A stretch of 64,000 nt of DNA from Budorcas taxicolor (lineage: Eukaryota; Chordata; Mammalia; Artiodactyla; Bovidae). Below are positions 23,886 through 35,170 of this stretch, piece by piece. Made by a program: the position numbers and the translations under genes. Location: contig NC_068924.1 of the NCBI RefSeq assembly GCF_023091745.1, positions 69,146,832 to 69,210,831 of the forward strand, given 5' to 3'. Each line of letters opens with the position of its first letter. The first letter of the stretch is position 1. The notes below the pieces were generated by a model that saw nothing but the letters and a program-made list of their open reading frames with translations, did no database searches and had not been told where the DNA came from.

Positions 23886-24245
23886 TGCCAGTCCATAATA
23901 TGTCCCACCAACCTCCCAGAAACCATTGTGCTGGAATTAATCTTGGGTGAAAGATACATGCACATGTCAGGGAGGGCCCTGAGTCAGACCAAACAAGGGC
24001 AAGGACCAGATGACTAGTCAGAGAGAACCTGGAAAACTGCCCCCATACAAGCAATCTAAGCCACCCCTATGGGGTGTGACTCACTTCAAGGCTGCCTGTG
24101 TGCTCTTCTCCATATACTTTGCTTCTAACAAATGCTTTATCTGCTTCACAGTTTCCATCTCTGTTGAATTCTTTCCTCAAGGAAGACAAGGACTGAAGTC
24201 CTGGTTAAGCCACTTCACCCCACACAGCCCCCTGAGATCACCCAT
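23886..24245 (+). mobile_element. Probable ERV LTR
   Basis: LTR-like order: TG start near 23886, a U3 with ggccctgagtcag and gcaaggaccagatgact, a promoter-like segment, then tttgcttctaacaaatgct, where the polyadenylation signal AATAAA appears mutated to AACAAA. A U5-like gaattctttcctcaagga follows. I recall similar LTRs in ruminants but cannot name the family. No internal provirus follows. The 3' edge is uncertain. Confidence 0.5.
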
Positions 24246-24889
24246 AGCTCCTGGATCTGGCTGTTTTCCAAACTGCACCATCACAGCCCTTTCTTCAGAC
24301 TCACCTCTCAGGGTTCATCTTTTGACCTAGGAGTCCTTTCTTAGAATCAAAGCAGAAACAAGGAAGAGTCGATCTTTCCCTGAGGTTGAAACTATAGATT
24401 CAGAGACTTTGGACAACAGTATTTCTCTTCAAGGTGATTAGAGATAAGGAGAAAATTAGTGTGGCAAATAAGAGGGAAGTATAAAGCAAACATACAGATA
24501 AAATCAGAGACTAAAAATAGAAATGTAGCTTGTAGCTATTCATGGAATCTCTTGTTAAAATCAGTCATGAGTTTCAGGTAGGTTTTTTTTTTAAGATATA
24601 ATGACATCACTATGATATGTTTTATATCTTCCCATAGCTTATTTGACTTTTGTTCATGTTGCTGGTAATCAAAAGATGTTTTAATGACTCCAACCTCATA
24701 TTCCAAGAATGACTGCGCGTCCTTCTCCTCCTATCAAAACTAGAAACTATAGAGCAGGGGATAGGAGGCGCAAACTACTGGATATAGTACAGGCTCAAGG
24801 ATGTATTGTGCAACATGGGCACCTTAGCTAACATATTGTAATAACTGCAAATGGAAAGTAGCCCTTAAATTGCATAACTTTTTAATGGA

Positions 24890-25889
24890 AGCAGACCACC
24901 TGACCTGCCTCTTGAGAAATCTGTATGCAGGTCAGGAAGCAACAGTTAGAACTGGACATGGAACAACAGACTGGTTCCAAATAGGAAAAGGAGTGCGTCA
25001 AGGCTGTCTATTGTCACCCTGCTTATTTAACTTATATGCAGAGTACATCACGAGAAACGCTGGACTGGAAGAAACACAAGCTGGAATCAAGATTGCTGGG
25101 AGAACTATCAATCGCCTCAGATATGCAGATGACACCACCCTTACGGCAGAAAGTGAAGAGGAACTAAAAAGCCTCTTGATGAAAGTGAAAGAGGAGAGTG
25201 AAAAAGTTGGCTTAAAGCTCAACATTCAGAAAATGAAGATCATGGCATCTGGTCCCATCACTTCATGGCAAATAGATGGGGAAACAGTGGAAACAGTGTC
25301 AGACTTTATTTTTGGGGGCTCCACAATCACTGCAGATGGTGACTGCAGCCATGAAATTAAAAGACGCTTGCTCCTTGGAAGAAAAGCTATTACCAACCTA
25401 GATAGCATATTAAAAAGCAGACATATTACTTTGCCAACAAAGGTCTGTCTAGTCAAAGCTATGGTTTTTCCAGTAGTCATGTACAGATGTGAGAGGTGGA
25501 CCATAAAAAAGGCTGAGCACTGAAGAACTGATGCTTTGGAACTATGGTGTTGGAAAAGACTCTTGAGAGTCCCTTGAACTGCAAGGAGATCAAATCAGTT
25601 GGTCCTAAAGGAGATCAGTCCTGAATATTCATTGGAAGGACTGATGCTGAAGCTGAAGCTCCAATACTTTGGCCACCTGATGCAAATAACTGACTCATTT
25701 GAAAAGAATCTGATGCTGGGAAAGATTGAAGGCTGAAGGAGAAGGGGACAACAGGACAAGATGTTTGGATGGAATCACTGACTCAGTAGACATGAGTTTG
25801 AACATACTCTGGGAGATGGTGAAGGACAGGGAAGCCTGACGTGCTGCACTCCATGGGGTCTCAAACAGTCATACATGATTGAGCCACTG
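24890..25889 (+). mobile_element. BovB with an unbroken partial reverse transcriptase
   Basis: A 5'-truncated BovB of about 1 kb. The open frame at 24870-25523 (217 codons, the first few from flanking DNA) covers the second half of the reverse-transcriptase domain: the VRQGC block at residues 42-46, the catalytic YADD at 85-88 (from 25122), and the thumb and following region. It ends at a stop after GCERWTIKKAEH-type sequence. The N-terminal fingers, catalytic motif A and the endonuclease are absent, so it cannot work. The 3' end is more diverged and stops at 25889 without a clear ACTGA repeat. It is the longest stop-free BovB stretch after the one at 37220-38026. Confidence 0.94.
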
Positions 25890-25894
25890 TATAG

Positions 25895-26520
25895 CAACAA
25901 AGACCTCCTAGAAGGGGAGGGAGTTGGAGACTGAGTCCAATTACCAGTGGCCAATGGTTTCATCAATCACGCCTATGTAAGGAAACCTCCATAAAAGCCC
26001 TAAGGTATAGAGTTTGGAGATCTTCTAATTGGCACACATATGCTGATTGAGGCAGAATGACCCTAAGCGGGGGCATGGATACTCTCTGCCCTTTCTCCAT
26101 ACCTTGCCCTATGTATCTCTTTCATCTAGTTTTTCCCAAATGACATCCTTTTCTAATAAACCAGTAATCTATTAAGAAAAATTTTTCCCTTATTCTCTGA
26201 GCAGCTCTAGTAGATCAAGGAAAACTGAGCAAAGGAGCTTTGGAATTTCAATTTTAAATAATTGGTCAGAAACACAGGTGAAAACCCAGACCTCTGATTG
26301 ACATCTGATGTTGGGGTGGAGGGTTAGTCTTGTGAGCCTGAACTCTTAACCTGTGGGGTCTTTTTCCATCTCCAAGTAGATAGTGTTAGAATTGAGTTGA
26401 GTCGTGGGACACCCAGCTGGTGTCTGAGAATGGCATGGTGGTATGGAAAAATTGGGGCTTCCCAAGTAGTGCTAGGGGCAGAAAACTCACCTGCCAAAAA
26501 ACTGCCCATCCACACAAATA
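25895..26520 (+). mobile_element. Mammalian ERV LTR (ERVL/MLT2-like), with a small SINE piece inside
   Basis: Landmarks of an old mammalian LTR: tggtttcatcaatcacgcct, aaacctccataaaagccc (TATA-like), taccttgccctatg, ttctaataaaccagtaat (polyadenylation signal), gtcagaaacacaggtgaaaa, and gggacacccagctggtgtc near the end. I place it with ERVL-type LTRs from memory, and the exact subfamily is open. The start is at or just after the BovB end. A 43-bp Bov-tA head interrupts the 3' end at 26455-26497. Confidence 0.65.
26455..26497 (+). mobile_element. Bov-tA head fragment (43 bp)
   Basis: ggggcttcccaagtagtgct and the following aactcacctgcc match the first ~43 bases of Bov-tA3, after which LTR sequence resumes. 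Too short to be a normal insertion, since SINE copies usually keep the 3' end rather than the 5' end. Confidence 0.6.
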
Positions 26521-27132
26521 CACATATTGTAATGTGACACAGAATCTCACTAATTCAGAGGGTTAATTTAAAATGCATGATTAGGGATGTAACCACTTTA
26601 CCAGAGAAGTAAAAGCTATCTGGAGAGATCAAAAGATAATTTTATTATGTTAAATATGTGTTTGGAAAAACTCACTTTTTAAATCTATTGGATGAAATAT
26701 GGAGATTTATTCTATTCCATTATCTGTGTGAGACTGTAGTAGTAAGCAACAAATAAAAATATGAACGGCAAAGCCTCTAAATGAATTCTTGCCAATTTGG
26801 ACAGATACATATGGTCTGATCTTTATATAGAACAGACAGATCAATAACAGAGCAGCCCAAAGTCTCTGGTTGAAAGCCCAGGATAATTCTACTTTAAAAA
26901 AAAATAAGTAGCAAGAAATGTGGTCTTTATCTTTTTTTCCCTTTATTTTTTTTTCTATAAATACTAATACAGTTGGCTTTCATTTGCTCTAACAGAGGGA
27001 GAGAAATACAAAAAAGATATTTCCTTTTAACAACCCAAAAAGGTCAGCAAAGTTTAAAATGTCAAATCTCCAAAGCTGGATACATGTGGTTAAAGCATGA
27101 AATGTTAATGATGTCCCTGTTTGCAAAGTTTC

Positions 27133-27160
27133 ACAAACAAACAACAACAACAACAAAAAA

Positions 27161-27191
<31 letters not shown>

Positions 27192-27196
27192 TTTTT
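27133..27196. repeat. Compound simple repeat (CAA)n(TA)n(T)n
   Basis: CAA-type units (27133-27155), then about twelve TA units (27160-27183), then a T run of about 13. Confidence 0.93.
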
Positions 27197-27444
27197 CCAA
27201 TTAGGCCCTAACTAAGACTACATGATTCCACTTGTCATCACAAAATGAATTGACTAGACATGTGATCTGGGTTGACTTTCACATTTATGGTGAAGACCAA
27301 CAGGACAATATTTTGACTCTGTCCCTGTTCAGTGTGTAGTTAAGTGACAAGGTAAGGCAACTGTGTGGGGTACCTTCCTGATGAAGGGCTTTGGGACAAG
27401 CCAACAGAGTTTTGGCTACCCTAGGTCTGGGAATCCCAGCTTCT

Positions 27445-27457
27445 CTACTGGTAAAAC
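27445..27457. repeat. Target-site duplication, left copy
   Basis: CTACTGGTAAAAC, repeated exactly at 27726-27738 around a BOV-A2. Confidence 0.88.
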
Positions 27458-27725
27458 GGGAGAAGGCAATGGCAACCCAATCCAGTACTCTTGCCTGGAA
27501 AATCCTATGGGCGGAGGAGCCTGCGAGGCTGCAGTCCATGGGGTCACTAAGAGTCGGACACGACTGAGCGACTTCACTTGCACTTTTCACTTTCATGCAT
27601 TGGAGAAGGAAATGGCAACCCACTCCAATATTCTTGCTTGGAGAATCCCAGGGACGGGGGAGCCTGGTGGGCTGCCGTCTATGGGGTCACAAAGAGTCGG
27701 ACACAACTGAAGCGACTTAGCTTAG
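27458..27725 (+). mobile_element. Full-length BOV-A2 SINE
   Basis: A complete dimer of two BovB-tail-derived monomers joined by cacttttcactttcatgcat, ending at cgacttagcttagc. The target-site duplication is 13 bp and perfect. Low divergence from other copies here suggests a recent insertion. Confidence 0.95.
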
Positions 27726-28025
27726 CTACTGGTAAAACAGTATGAGGATATTTAACTTGGACTGTTGCTGTAAACATCAAAATAATTATCATTATTCCTT
27801 TCAGCAGAGTATTTAACATAACATAGTTTTACAAAGAGGTCTACAATATGACCTCTGCATCCCTTTAAAGACTTTACAGCCCAGCCAACACTTTCCTCAC
27901 TATCCATCCTGTAACTCTTTCTCTACCCAGCCATCTTTCATTTTCTTTAGTAACTGTATGTTTTCTTAGCCCTGATTCTTTGCCATTCCTTTTTCTCAGA
28001 CATTTTCCCTTTCTAACCTCACATC

Positions 28026-28241
28026 GGGGCTTCCTTGGTGGCTCAGTGGTAAAGAACCCACCTGTCAATGCAGGAGATAAAGGTTTGATGCCTTGGTTGG
28101 GAAGATCCTCTGGAGAACAAAATGGCAAGCCACTTCAGTTTATTTGCTTAGGAAATACCATGGACAGAGGAGCCTGATGGGCTATAGTCTATGGGAATGC
28201 AGAAGCTTCAGTTGCAACTTAGCGACTAAACATCAACAACC
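28026..28241 (+). mobile_element. Bov-tA SINE
   Basis: Full head (ggggcttccttggtggctcag), middle and BovB-like tail. Imperfect flanking direct repeats (acctcacatc at 28016-28025, acctcatgtc at 28242-28251; 8 of 10 match). Confidence 0.9.
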
Positions 28242-28493
28242 ACCTCATGTCTACGTCACCCACCATTACTGGCCAAATTCTACTGTTCGACTTTCCTGTG
28301 CATATTGCCTTACAGAACATGTGTAATTCATATGCTATATGATGCCAGAGTGCCCTCTTGTGCCCTCTTGTTCCCTGTTAAGCATTTAATGGCACTTTAA
28401 TCACTTGCTTCGTTTTTTTTTCCCCCAGTTAGATTATAAGGCAGCTAAAGACTGCATTTGCCTTATTAACCAGCACAACCTTGCTTTTAACGT

Positions 28494-28495
<2 letters not shown>

Positions 28496-28533
<38 letters not shown>
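28496..28533. repeat. (TG)n microsatellite
   Basis: About 19 uninterrupted TG units. Likely length-polymorphic. Confidence 0.96.
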
Positions 28534-28534
<1 letters not shown>

Positions 28535-28574
28535 TGTCATTTGCTCACTCCTGCCCATATATCTGCAATGTAGC

Positions 28575-28790
28575 AAAGCAGATGGATGTAGTTTTGGAGT
28601 TAGGAAGATGGGAGCTTGAATCCTATTCCTACTGCTCACTAGCCTTGAAACTTTGGCCAAATGCGTCAAGGTAGACCTGACCTACGAGGTCTCAGTTCCT
28701 CACCTTTGAGCTTACAGGTACATTGCCTCTGGGTATGATTTTAAGGCTTCCGTGAGAAACTTATGAACTGTTATCTTCCACAATACCTAG
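28575..28790 (+). mobile_element. MIR SINE fossil
   Basis: MIR-like order: agcttgaatcctattcc, actagccttgaaactttggcc, ctcagttcctcac and a degraded 3' half (attttaaggcttccgtgag). Ancient. Confidence 0.5.
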
Positions 28791-28799
28791 TATCACTAT

Positions 28800-30384
28800 T
28801 ACTGTCCTATGAGTTAGACAAGCTCAAATTTCTGATTAGTAGCAGAGACCACTCAAGGGTTCAAATAAACAATCTTGAAAAAGGAAAGGCAGATAGATTG
28901 CTAAGGCAACACATTTGATGTCTAGTTCATTTTAGTCTACCGCAATGGCTTCCTAGCATTATGATAACAGACAGGATTTTCTGGGACTGTGATTTTATTC
29001 AGGGCCTTCCGTCAGAATGCATGTGATGCTAAGACGGAAATGACAACAGCTGAATTTAAATTGGAAGCTAATCCAAAGTGACGGGCATATCCAACTTGCA
29101 AATCAGACTTGAAAGCCAGTCTCTCAGAGGTCTGCACCTGTGACTAGCGCACCTGATGCACACCTCAGCTTGCCTCATCCCATCCGGAAAGCTCATTAGA
29201 TTATGTGGCTCTGGCAATGCACCAGGGAAATGGTTATGAAAGACCCACATGACTTCAGCATTTTGCATGATCCAGTGAGAGAAAGTCACACTAACTCATG
29301 AAATGCACCTCCTTTTACTATTTTGCAACTTGCAGAGAGAAGAGATTTAGGTAAGGCTCCAGAATTTATATCTAGGAAGCATTCGGGAAGAGTCATCTGG
29401 TTTTTAAAGGAAATTTACAAGACTTGTCTTGAGAGTGTCTGCATTGTAAACATGTTGCTTTTACTTAAACTGTGTGAACACTTGGGGGTGTCTGGGTCTG
29501 TTTGTAAGGATTAGGGAGGTCAGAGGAGTGGTGTGGAAAAAGTCCCACTAAGCTACCTCTGCGATAGCACAATCATTTTGGAAAAGGAACAGGGAAGCTG
29601 TGTTTAATTACAGTGATCATTGGGTTCCAGCTTCACCTGTTAGGGATTGAAATTTCAAATTTCACTATGACCCCATTATGGGGACAGCCAATTACCAATT
29701 TCAAACATCAGAACTTCACCCTCAGAGGGAGCCGTGCAGGGTTCTCTTTATGGTAGAAAGTCCTGCTATGCCCACATTGTTAATGCACCCCTTTAAAAGA
29801 CGAGTCAGCAAAGAAAATCATACGGGGATTTTCATTATAAGCTTGAGAAGATTTATCTCTGCAGCCTTGAATCCAAATCCGCTCTCAGTTCAGTTCAGTC
29901 GCTCAGTCGTGTCCGACTCTTTGCGACCCCATGAATCAAATCTGCTCTAGAGGAGGAGAATTTCTTCCGGTTTTCTAACCTCTGTGGGCCACCCACAACC
30001 ACCAAGTTTCAAGGAGAACAGGACTGCCTACTGTCCATGCCTATCATCAGCACTGGAAATATGTGTCTGATTATTTCAGGGAATTACCTCTGGGCTTCAT
30101 AATATATAATCAAGCTGTAATTTAAAAGGCTAAAAATGATTGTTTTCATATCTTATTAAAGATAAAAATTGAAACTATGTTTCATAATATTGACTTTTAA
30201 GAGACCATGTTTTTCTGGGCCATCTTGGTCCCCTTCTCCCTTTACAGGATTATATAAGTCATCTAGAAGAAAATAACTTTTTGTTATTCTCTAAGAAATT
30301 ATTCTAGCCTCAGAGACATGATATTTGTTTTGTCCCTTATACTACTTTAGCTTATTTAAGTTCACTAAAAACAACTTTTGAGAG
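28800..30384. other. Mostly unique sequence with one 46-bp BovB-tail insert
   Basis: No exon recognised. Composition is more even than in the flanks, and 29520-29860 holds several short palindromic or homeobox-like motifs, for example a near-palindrome around accccattatgggga (29669-29684) and taattaca. A conserved non-coding element is possible but cannot be shown without alignments. Confidence 0.4.
29886..29931 (-). mobile_element. Tail-only BovB/Bov-A insertion (about 46 bp)
   Basis: Only the last ~46 bases of the BovB-type tail are present (minus strand), between near-identical copies of tgaatccaaatccgctct (29868-29885) and tgaatcaaatctgctct (29932-29948). Part of the right repeat (tgaatc) is also BovB sequence, so the exact edge is ambiguous by about six bases. 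Confidence 0.72.
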
Positions 30385-30540
30385 TATAAGATGGCTTTCA
30401 AGCACATAATCTCATTCAACCTTGAAAACAAAACTGTAGGGGTGTTGAAAATTATCCTCACTTCAGAATTAAGGAAACTGAGATGGAAAAAATTTGAAAA
30501 AATTATCTCTGAGCACTTGGAACTATCTGAAGCAAGGAAA
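30385..30540 (-). mobile_element. MIR-type fossil
   Basis: Reads as a reversed MIR: cacataatctcattcaacc, attatcctcacttcagaat and taaggaaactgagatgg. It explains the 63-codon open frame at 30391-30582. Confidence 0.55.
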
Positions 30541-30639
30541 ACCCAATGTTTTCCAGGAAATAAAGGTAAGACAAATTTATGACAGATTCAAAAAGTTGCT
30601 CGCCGACATCTCTATCAACTTTCAACAACAATAATGGCA

Positions 30640-30770
30640 TCTACTACTATTATTACTGAAGGCTTATCATGTACCAGGCACTGTATGATGACGAACAAGA
30701 CCTATGCTCAAGGAGCTTCCCTTCTCAAATGGGGATCAGACCAAATAAATACAATAAGGCATCTAGAGAA
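30640..30770 (+). mobile_element. L2 LINE fossil
   Basis: Contains the L2 3'-end signature: tatcatgtaccaggcactgt, gaacaagacc and tcaaggagcttccctt. Confidence 0.55.
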
Positions 30771-31164
30771 GGTCAAAGTTATACAAAAAACCTAATTCAT
30801 AGCCCTTTAAACTTCAGAGTAATTTATAGCTTTGAGAATAAATTCAAGTCTAATCTATCACTTGGATCTCCTACAATATAATGTGATAATCAACAGCCTT
30901 CTTTGGTGATGGTCAACATTTTGAGGGGGCTGTAGTAAATGGGCTGGTGGTAGGTGGGCGTTATGCTATACAGGAGTGTATGTCTCTGGCATATGTGTCA
31001 TTGGCTGAAAGTTATAAAAGCACAGTAATCTTTTTTTCCTGTTTGTCTAAGAACCCATATTGTATATTCTAGCACAAATAATTTAATTCAATGATTGGAA
31101 GAAAAATTTTCAAATTCCTTAGTGAAACTTACAAAAAAATCAAAGCAAGTTATTCAGTGATGAC

Positions 31165-31235
31165 AAGAATTTCCTATTAGTATTATTTTTGAGCATCTGC
31201 TACATTCTAGACATTTTTCTATACATTCTTTTTTG
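31165..31235 (+). mobile_element. L2-type fossil, short
   Basis: tttttgagcatctgctacat and tctagacatttttctatac resemble the L2 3' signature. Short and diverged. Confidence 0.4.
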
Positions 31236-31310
31236 TGATAGCAGAAATATTGGACCCAAGCTATTAAAATGACTCTTCTTATAGACTACCACTTCACTAT
31301 TTTAAAGTAT

Positions 31311-31527
31311 GAAAAAAATGAAAGTGTTAGTTGCTCAGTTGTGTGCGACTCTTCATAACCCCATGGACTGTAGCCCACAGGGTTCCTCTGTCCACGGAAT
31401 TCTCCAGGCAGGAGTACTGGAGTGAGTCACCATTCCCTTCTCCAGGAGAGCTTCCCAAACCAGAAATTGAACCCAGGTCTCCTGCATTGCAGTCAAATTC
31501 TTTATCATCTAAGCTACCAGGAAAGCC
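31311..31527 (-). mobile_element. Bov-tA SINE
   Basis: Minus strand, full length: tail at the left with a small A-rich run, head at the right (aagctaccaggaaagcc). Flanked by tattttaaagtat (31298-31310) and tattttagaatat (31528-31540), matching at 11 of 13 positions. Confidence 0.92.
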
Positions 31528-31750
31528 TATTTTAGAATATACCCATAACTAAATCAAATCTGGTAAATCATATACCTTTGTTTGTCCAAAATGTTATGCT
31601 TAAACTATACAAAATGCCAGCTACTCTATGAGCTTTGAGGATACACTGCAATCAATACAGGCCTATATATTGTATTTATGAACTTTATATTTTATTTGTC
31701 TATATGGACAAATAAAACAGAAAAAAAAACATATGTCCTGTATGCTCTGT

Positions 31751-31855
31751 AATATATATATATATTTCATTTAAGCCAAATATATATGTTATATATATAT
31801 ATCTCATTTAAGCCAAATATATATGAGATATATATATATATATATATACATACAC
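31751..31855. repeat. (TA)n-rich region with a 21-bp direct duplication
   Basis: Four TA runs are separated by two identical 21-bp blocks (31768-31788 and 31805-31825) that start catttaagcc. The 37-bp spacing indicates a tandem duplication of one block plus its TA run. Confidence 0.9.
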
Positions 31856-32164
31856 ATTTGATGCCACTATCTCACTTTGATTCTCACTTTCAGAATTGTA
31901 ACATTTTTCATTAGTACTTTTGGTACATTAGATGTTAAAAACTAGAACTCAAATTTCTAAGTTTAAAAGAAAACTTAAAAGAAAAAGAAAAATAGATAAA
32001 ATAAAACTTGATCTTCAGGTGTCTTTATTCACTCTAAGTTAATCTTTGAAATGGTGGTATGGATGTAGATGAGAAGAAAAACCTCTCTGTGTGACTCCTT
32101 AGAAAATATAGTATTCAGAATAAATAAAATTGACAGTTTAAGAGCCTAGGTAAATCCTCACGTT

Positions 32165-32335
32165 CAAGATTAGAAAGATCTGTATTCAAATTCTGTACTA
32201 CCATTAGCAATGTCTTTGGAAAAGTTGCTTACTTCAAGGCAGCCTCAGTTTCTACATCTGTGAAATGGGAATGATAAAAATAATACAAAGAACTATTTCC
32301 ACCTGGTACTGCGCTGATTACATGAGCAAAACATG
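32165..32335 (+). mobile_element. MIR SINE fossil
   Basis: tgtctttggaaaagttgctt, cctcagtttctacatctgtg and gaaatgggaatgataaaaat follow the MIR consensus order closely. Confidence 0.65.
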
Positions 32336-32376
32336 CAGCCTGCTCGTGCAAGGCCTCATGGGTGGCTAGCATTCTC

Positions 32377-32570
32377 TATAGGTGGTTCAGACAGTAAAGA
32401 ATCCGCCTGCAATGAGGGAGGCTTGGTTTGATCCCTGGGTCTGGAAGATCCCGTGGAGAAGGGAATGGGAGCCCACTCCAGAATTCTTGCCTGAGATTCC
32501 CATGGACAGAGTAATCTGGTGGGCTATAGTCCATGGGGTCACAAACAGTTGGACACGACTGAGCAACTAA
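32377..32570 (+). mobile_element. Bov-tA SINE, slightly 5'-truncated
   Basis: Head from ggtggttcagacagtaaag, then middle, then tail ending ggacacgactgagcaacta. The first ~15 bases of the head are absent or changed. Confidence 0.9.
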
Positions 32571-32695
32571 CACACAAACAGTTTGAAATATGGATGTTCA
32601 GACTTTCTGTATCCAAAATCGCCACACCACCACACGGAGACTCTTAGGTGGCAGGCTGAGAAGCTTAAAGATGGGTCTGTGTTATAGAACAGAAT

Positions 32696-32891
32696 GGTGG
32701 TTCAGATGGTAAAGAATCTGCGGCAATGCAGGAGACCTGGTTTCAACCCATGGGTCAGGAAGATGCCCTGGAGAAGGAATGGCTACCCACTCTAGTACTC
32801 CTGCCTTGAGAATTCCATGGACAGAGGAGCCTAGAGGGCTCCAGTCCATGGGGTCCCAAAGAGTCGGACACCACTGAGTGACTTACAATAC
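32696..32891 (+). mobile_element. Bov-tA SINE with 10-bp target-site duplication
   Basis: AGAACAGAAT occurs at 32686-32695 and 32892-32901. The head starts at ggtggttcagatggtaaag, and the tail is complete. Confidence 0.92.
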
Positions 32892-33363
32892 AGAACAGAA
32901 TAGCTGCACCCACAATTAGCAAAGGAACTCTGTTTCCGTCTCTACCACTGTATACAAGACAGAACCAGTTACTGCAAGGAATAAAGCATCTGGCAACTGC
33001 TGGAAAAACAAGAGACATCTTGTAGCTGCTTTTTAAAAAGAGAAAACATTTGGGGAGCGGGGGTAATCAGACAGGACTGTACACAAATATTGATTTTTAT
33101 ACCCCAAATTATGGATGCCTTTATTTTCCAGAATACTGGTTCAGTATTGGTCTGCTAGGCAACAAGAACTAGACAATTAATACAGTATTATTGGCTCACA
33201 TGTCTAGGTAACTATCTCTGCCTAGTTGATTTCCTGTACAGCTGAAAAGAAAAGTTAATGCTAAATCCTTTTACCTTTTTTTTTTTTTGTATTCATTGAA
33301 GCCTCATTTGGCGATATGCATTTCTAATAAACATATATTTCATGCTTCATGTTTCTTCTAGTA

Positions 33364-33569
33364 AAGTGAAGTCGCTCAGTTGTGTCCGACTCTTTGCGAC
33401 CCCATGGATCGTAGCCTACCAAGCTCCTCTGTCCATGGGATTTTCTAGGCAATAGTATTGGAGTGGGTTGCCATTTCCTTCTCCAGGGGATCTTCCTCAC
33501 CCAGGGATCGAACCCAGGTCTCTCGCATTGTAGACAGATGCTTTACCATCTGAGCCACCAGGGAAGCCC
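33364..33569 (-). mobile_element. Bov-tA SINE, full length
   Basis: Minus strand: tail at the left (aagtgaagtcgctcag), head at the right (gagccaccagggaagccc). Very close to the consensus form, hence young. Confidence 0.94.
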
Positions 33570-34339
33570 AAGTAAGAGTCAAAAACAATACATTTCCATC
33601 ACTGAACAGAGTATTTGTGAAAACCATATTTTAAGAATCAGTTTTGCACCACTAATGTAACAGAGCAGAATGTGATGTATATAAGAGGACTATTTCGTGT
33701 ACCATTTAAATTCCCTCCAGAGGGACTAACAGCAGCTATGGGCAGGCGTATTGGCCATTAATAAAGATCAGGAAATAAAAGCGTAGAGGAAATGTCCAAT
33801 ATGAGAGCATGACTCTATCCAGGGGAGTTTAAAGGATCTCCTGAGAGCTCTGAACAAGTTAATCAAGATTTATGTATTGCACTTGGATTTTCTCCTCATG
33901 CCTCTACACTTAAAGAACAAAATAAATCTCATAGCCCAGAATCAAGCTGCACAGAGTTTGTTCAGTACAGTCTTTGATCACAACTTCATTTAAACAAACA
34001 TGTAAGGTTTTGATACATTTTTCCAATAACACTCCTCATCCCACAATTCACTAGATTGGGGAAGGAGACATTATTCTCTGCCTAGCTGGCCCAGATTCAG
34101 CCTGTGTGAGCTGCCCTGTCTAAATGGGCCATGGAGAATGAGAGCGCAGTTTTCTTACTCTAGGAGGAAGAAAGCTCAGGGATTACTTCCTCAGCTTCAA
34201 GGTCACACCGTTCCTCCGCTATCTGGGAAAATGATGTCCTTATCGTTTTTTTCTTTCTCCCTCCAAAGAGCGCCTACCCCAAATGCCACAATTGTAGAGA
34301 AAGCACTCACATTCAAAGATAAGAGGACTGTGTATGCTC

Positions 34340-34500
34340 TGAACAGTGTTCTGACCCAGCTGTACATTAGAATCACTTGGGAAGCTTTTGGAAAGTATAA
34401 ATGCACACGACTCATCTCTAGAGATTCAGGTTCACTGGGTTTGCATTGGCGGGCAGAGTATCTGCTTCTCCAGCTACATGGCACTGTATCCAGTGGAAGG
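34340..34500 (+). mobile_element. MER20-like hAT MITE fossil
   Basis: gtacattagaatcacttggg, aagcttttggaaa and agattcaggttcactggg follow the MER20 order. The open frames on both strands here (34138-34521 and 34203-34511) are therefore not coding evidence. Confidence 0.5.
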
Positions 34501-34954
34501 CTTGGGTGCATGGACAGCTAGGAGACAGGAGGGCAACACTGCTGTCTTTCTCTAAGTGGGTACTCAGTGAAGACAGATGTGGAGGATAAAAGGATGCCTC
34601 TGTTTCCTTTAGAATGAATGAATGAATTCATGTATTAAATATATAACATTGAGAAGGCATTTGAACCATATTTTTACAAACGGTAATCAGTTTAGATATC
34701 CTTTTATATTCAGCCCGATAACTAATACAATAAAGATAGGCTTGTTAATATAAAGTGACAGAATTTATACAAAGATTTGTTTTTAGTTGTCAAGAATACA
34801 ATTAAACAATAAAGAAATCTACTCAAAAACTTCTCAAAACCAAAAGAAATATTTATATCAGAGATATTTTCAAGATTATATCTCTTATTCAAATGTGTTT
34901 CCACTCCTGCTAGTCTAATTCTAAAAAAAATATTTAATACACCGTTTCTTACTA

Positions 34955-35170
34955 CATGCTCAGACGCTTCAGTTGTATCTGACTCTTTTCAATTCCATGA
35001 ACTGTAGCCTGCCAGGCTCCTCTGTCCATGAGATTTTCCTAGCAAGGATACTAGAGTGGGTTGCCACGCCCTCCTCCAGGGGATCTTTCCAACCCAAGGA
35101 TCAAACCTGTGTCTCCTGAGTCTCCCGCATTGTAGCTGGATTCTTTACTGTTCAGTCACTGGGGAAGCCC
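34955..35170 (-). mobile_element. Bov-tA SINE
   Basis: Minus strand: tail segment cagacgcttcagttgtatc at the left, head ending actggggaagccc at the right. Contains a small internal duplication (ctcctgagtctcccgcat) compared with other copies. Confidence 0.9.

Noticed and set aside
27458..27725. Regularly repeated blocks as a CRISPR-like array
   Set aside because: The repeats are dispersed SINEs with target-site duplications in an animal genome, not short repeats with uniform spacers.
30391..30582. 63-codon Lys-rich frame as a small protein
   Set aside because: The DNA fits a reversed MIR fossil.
34138..34521. Overlapping frames on both strands (127 and 102 codons) as a gene
   Set aside because: Much of the region looks like a MER20-type fossil, and there is no domain or splice pattern.
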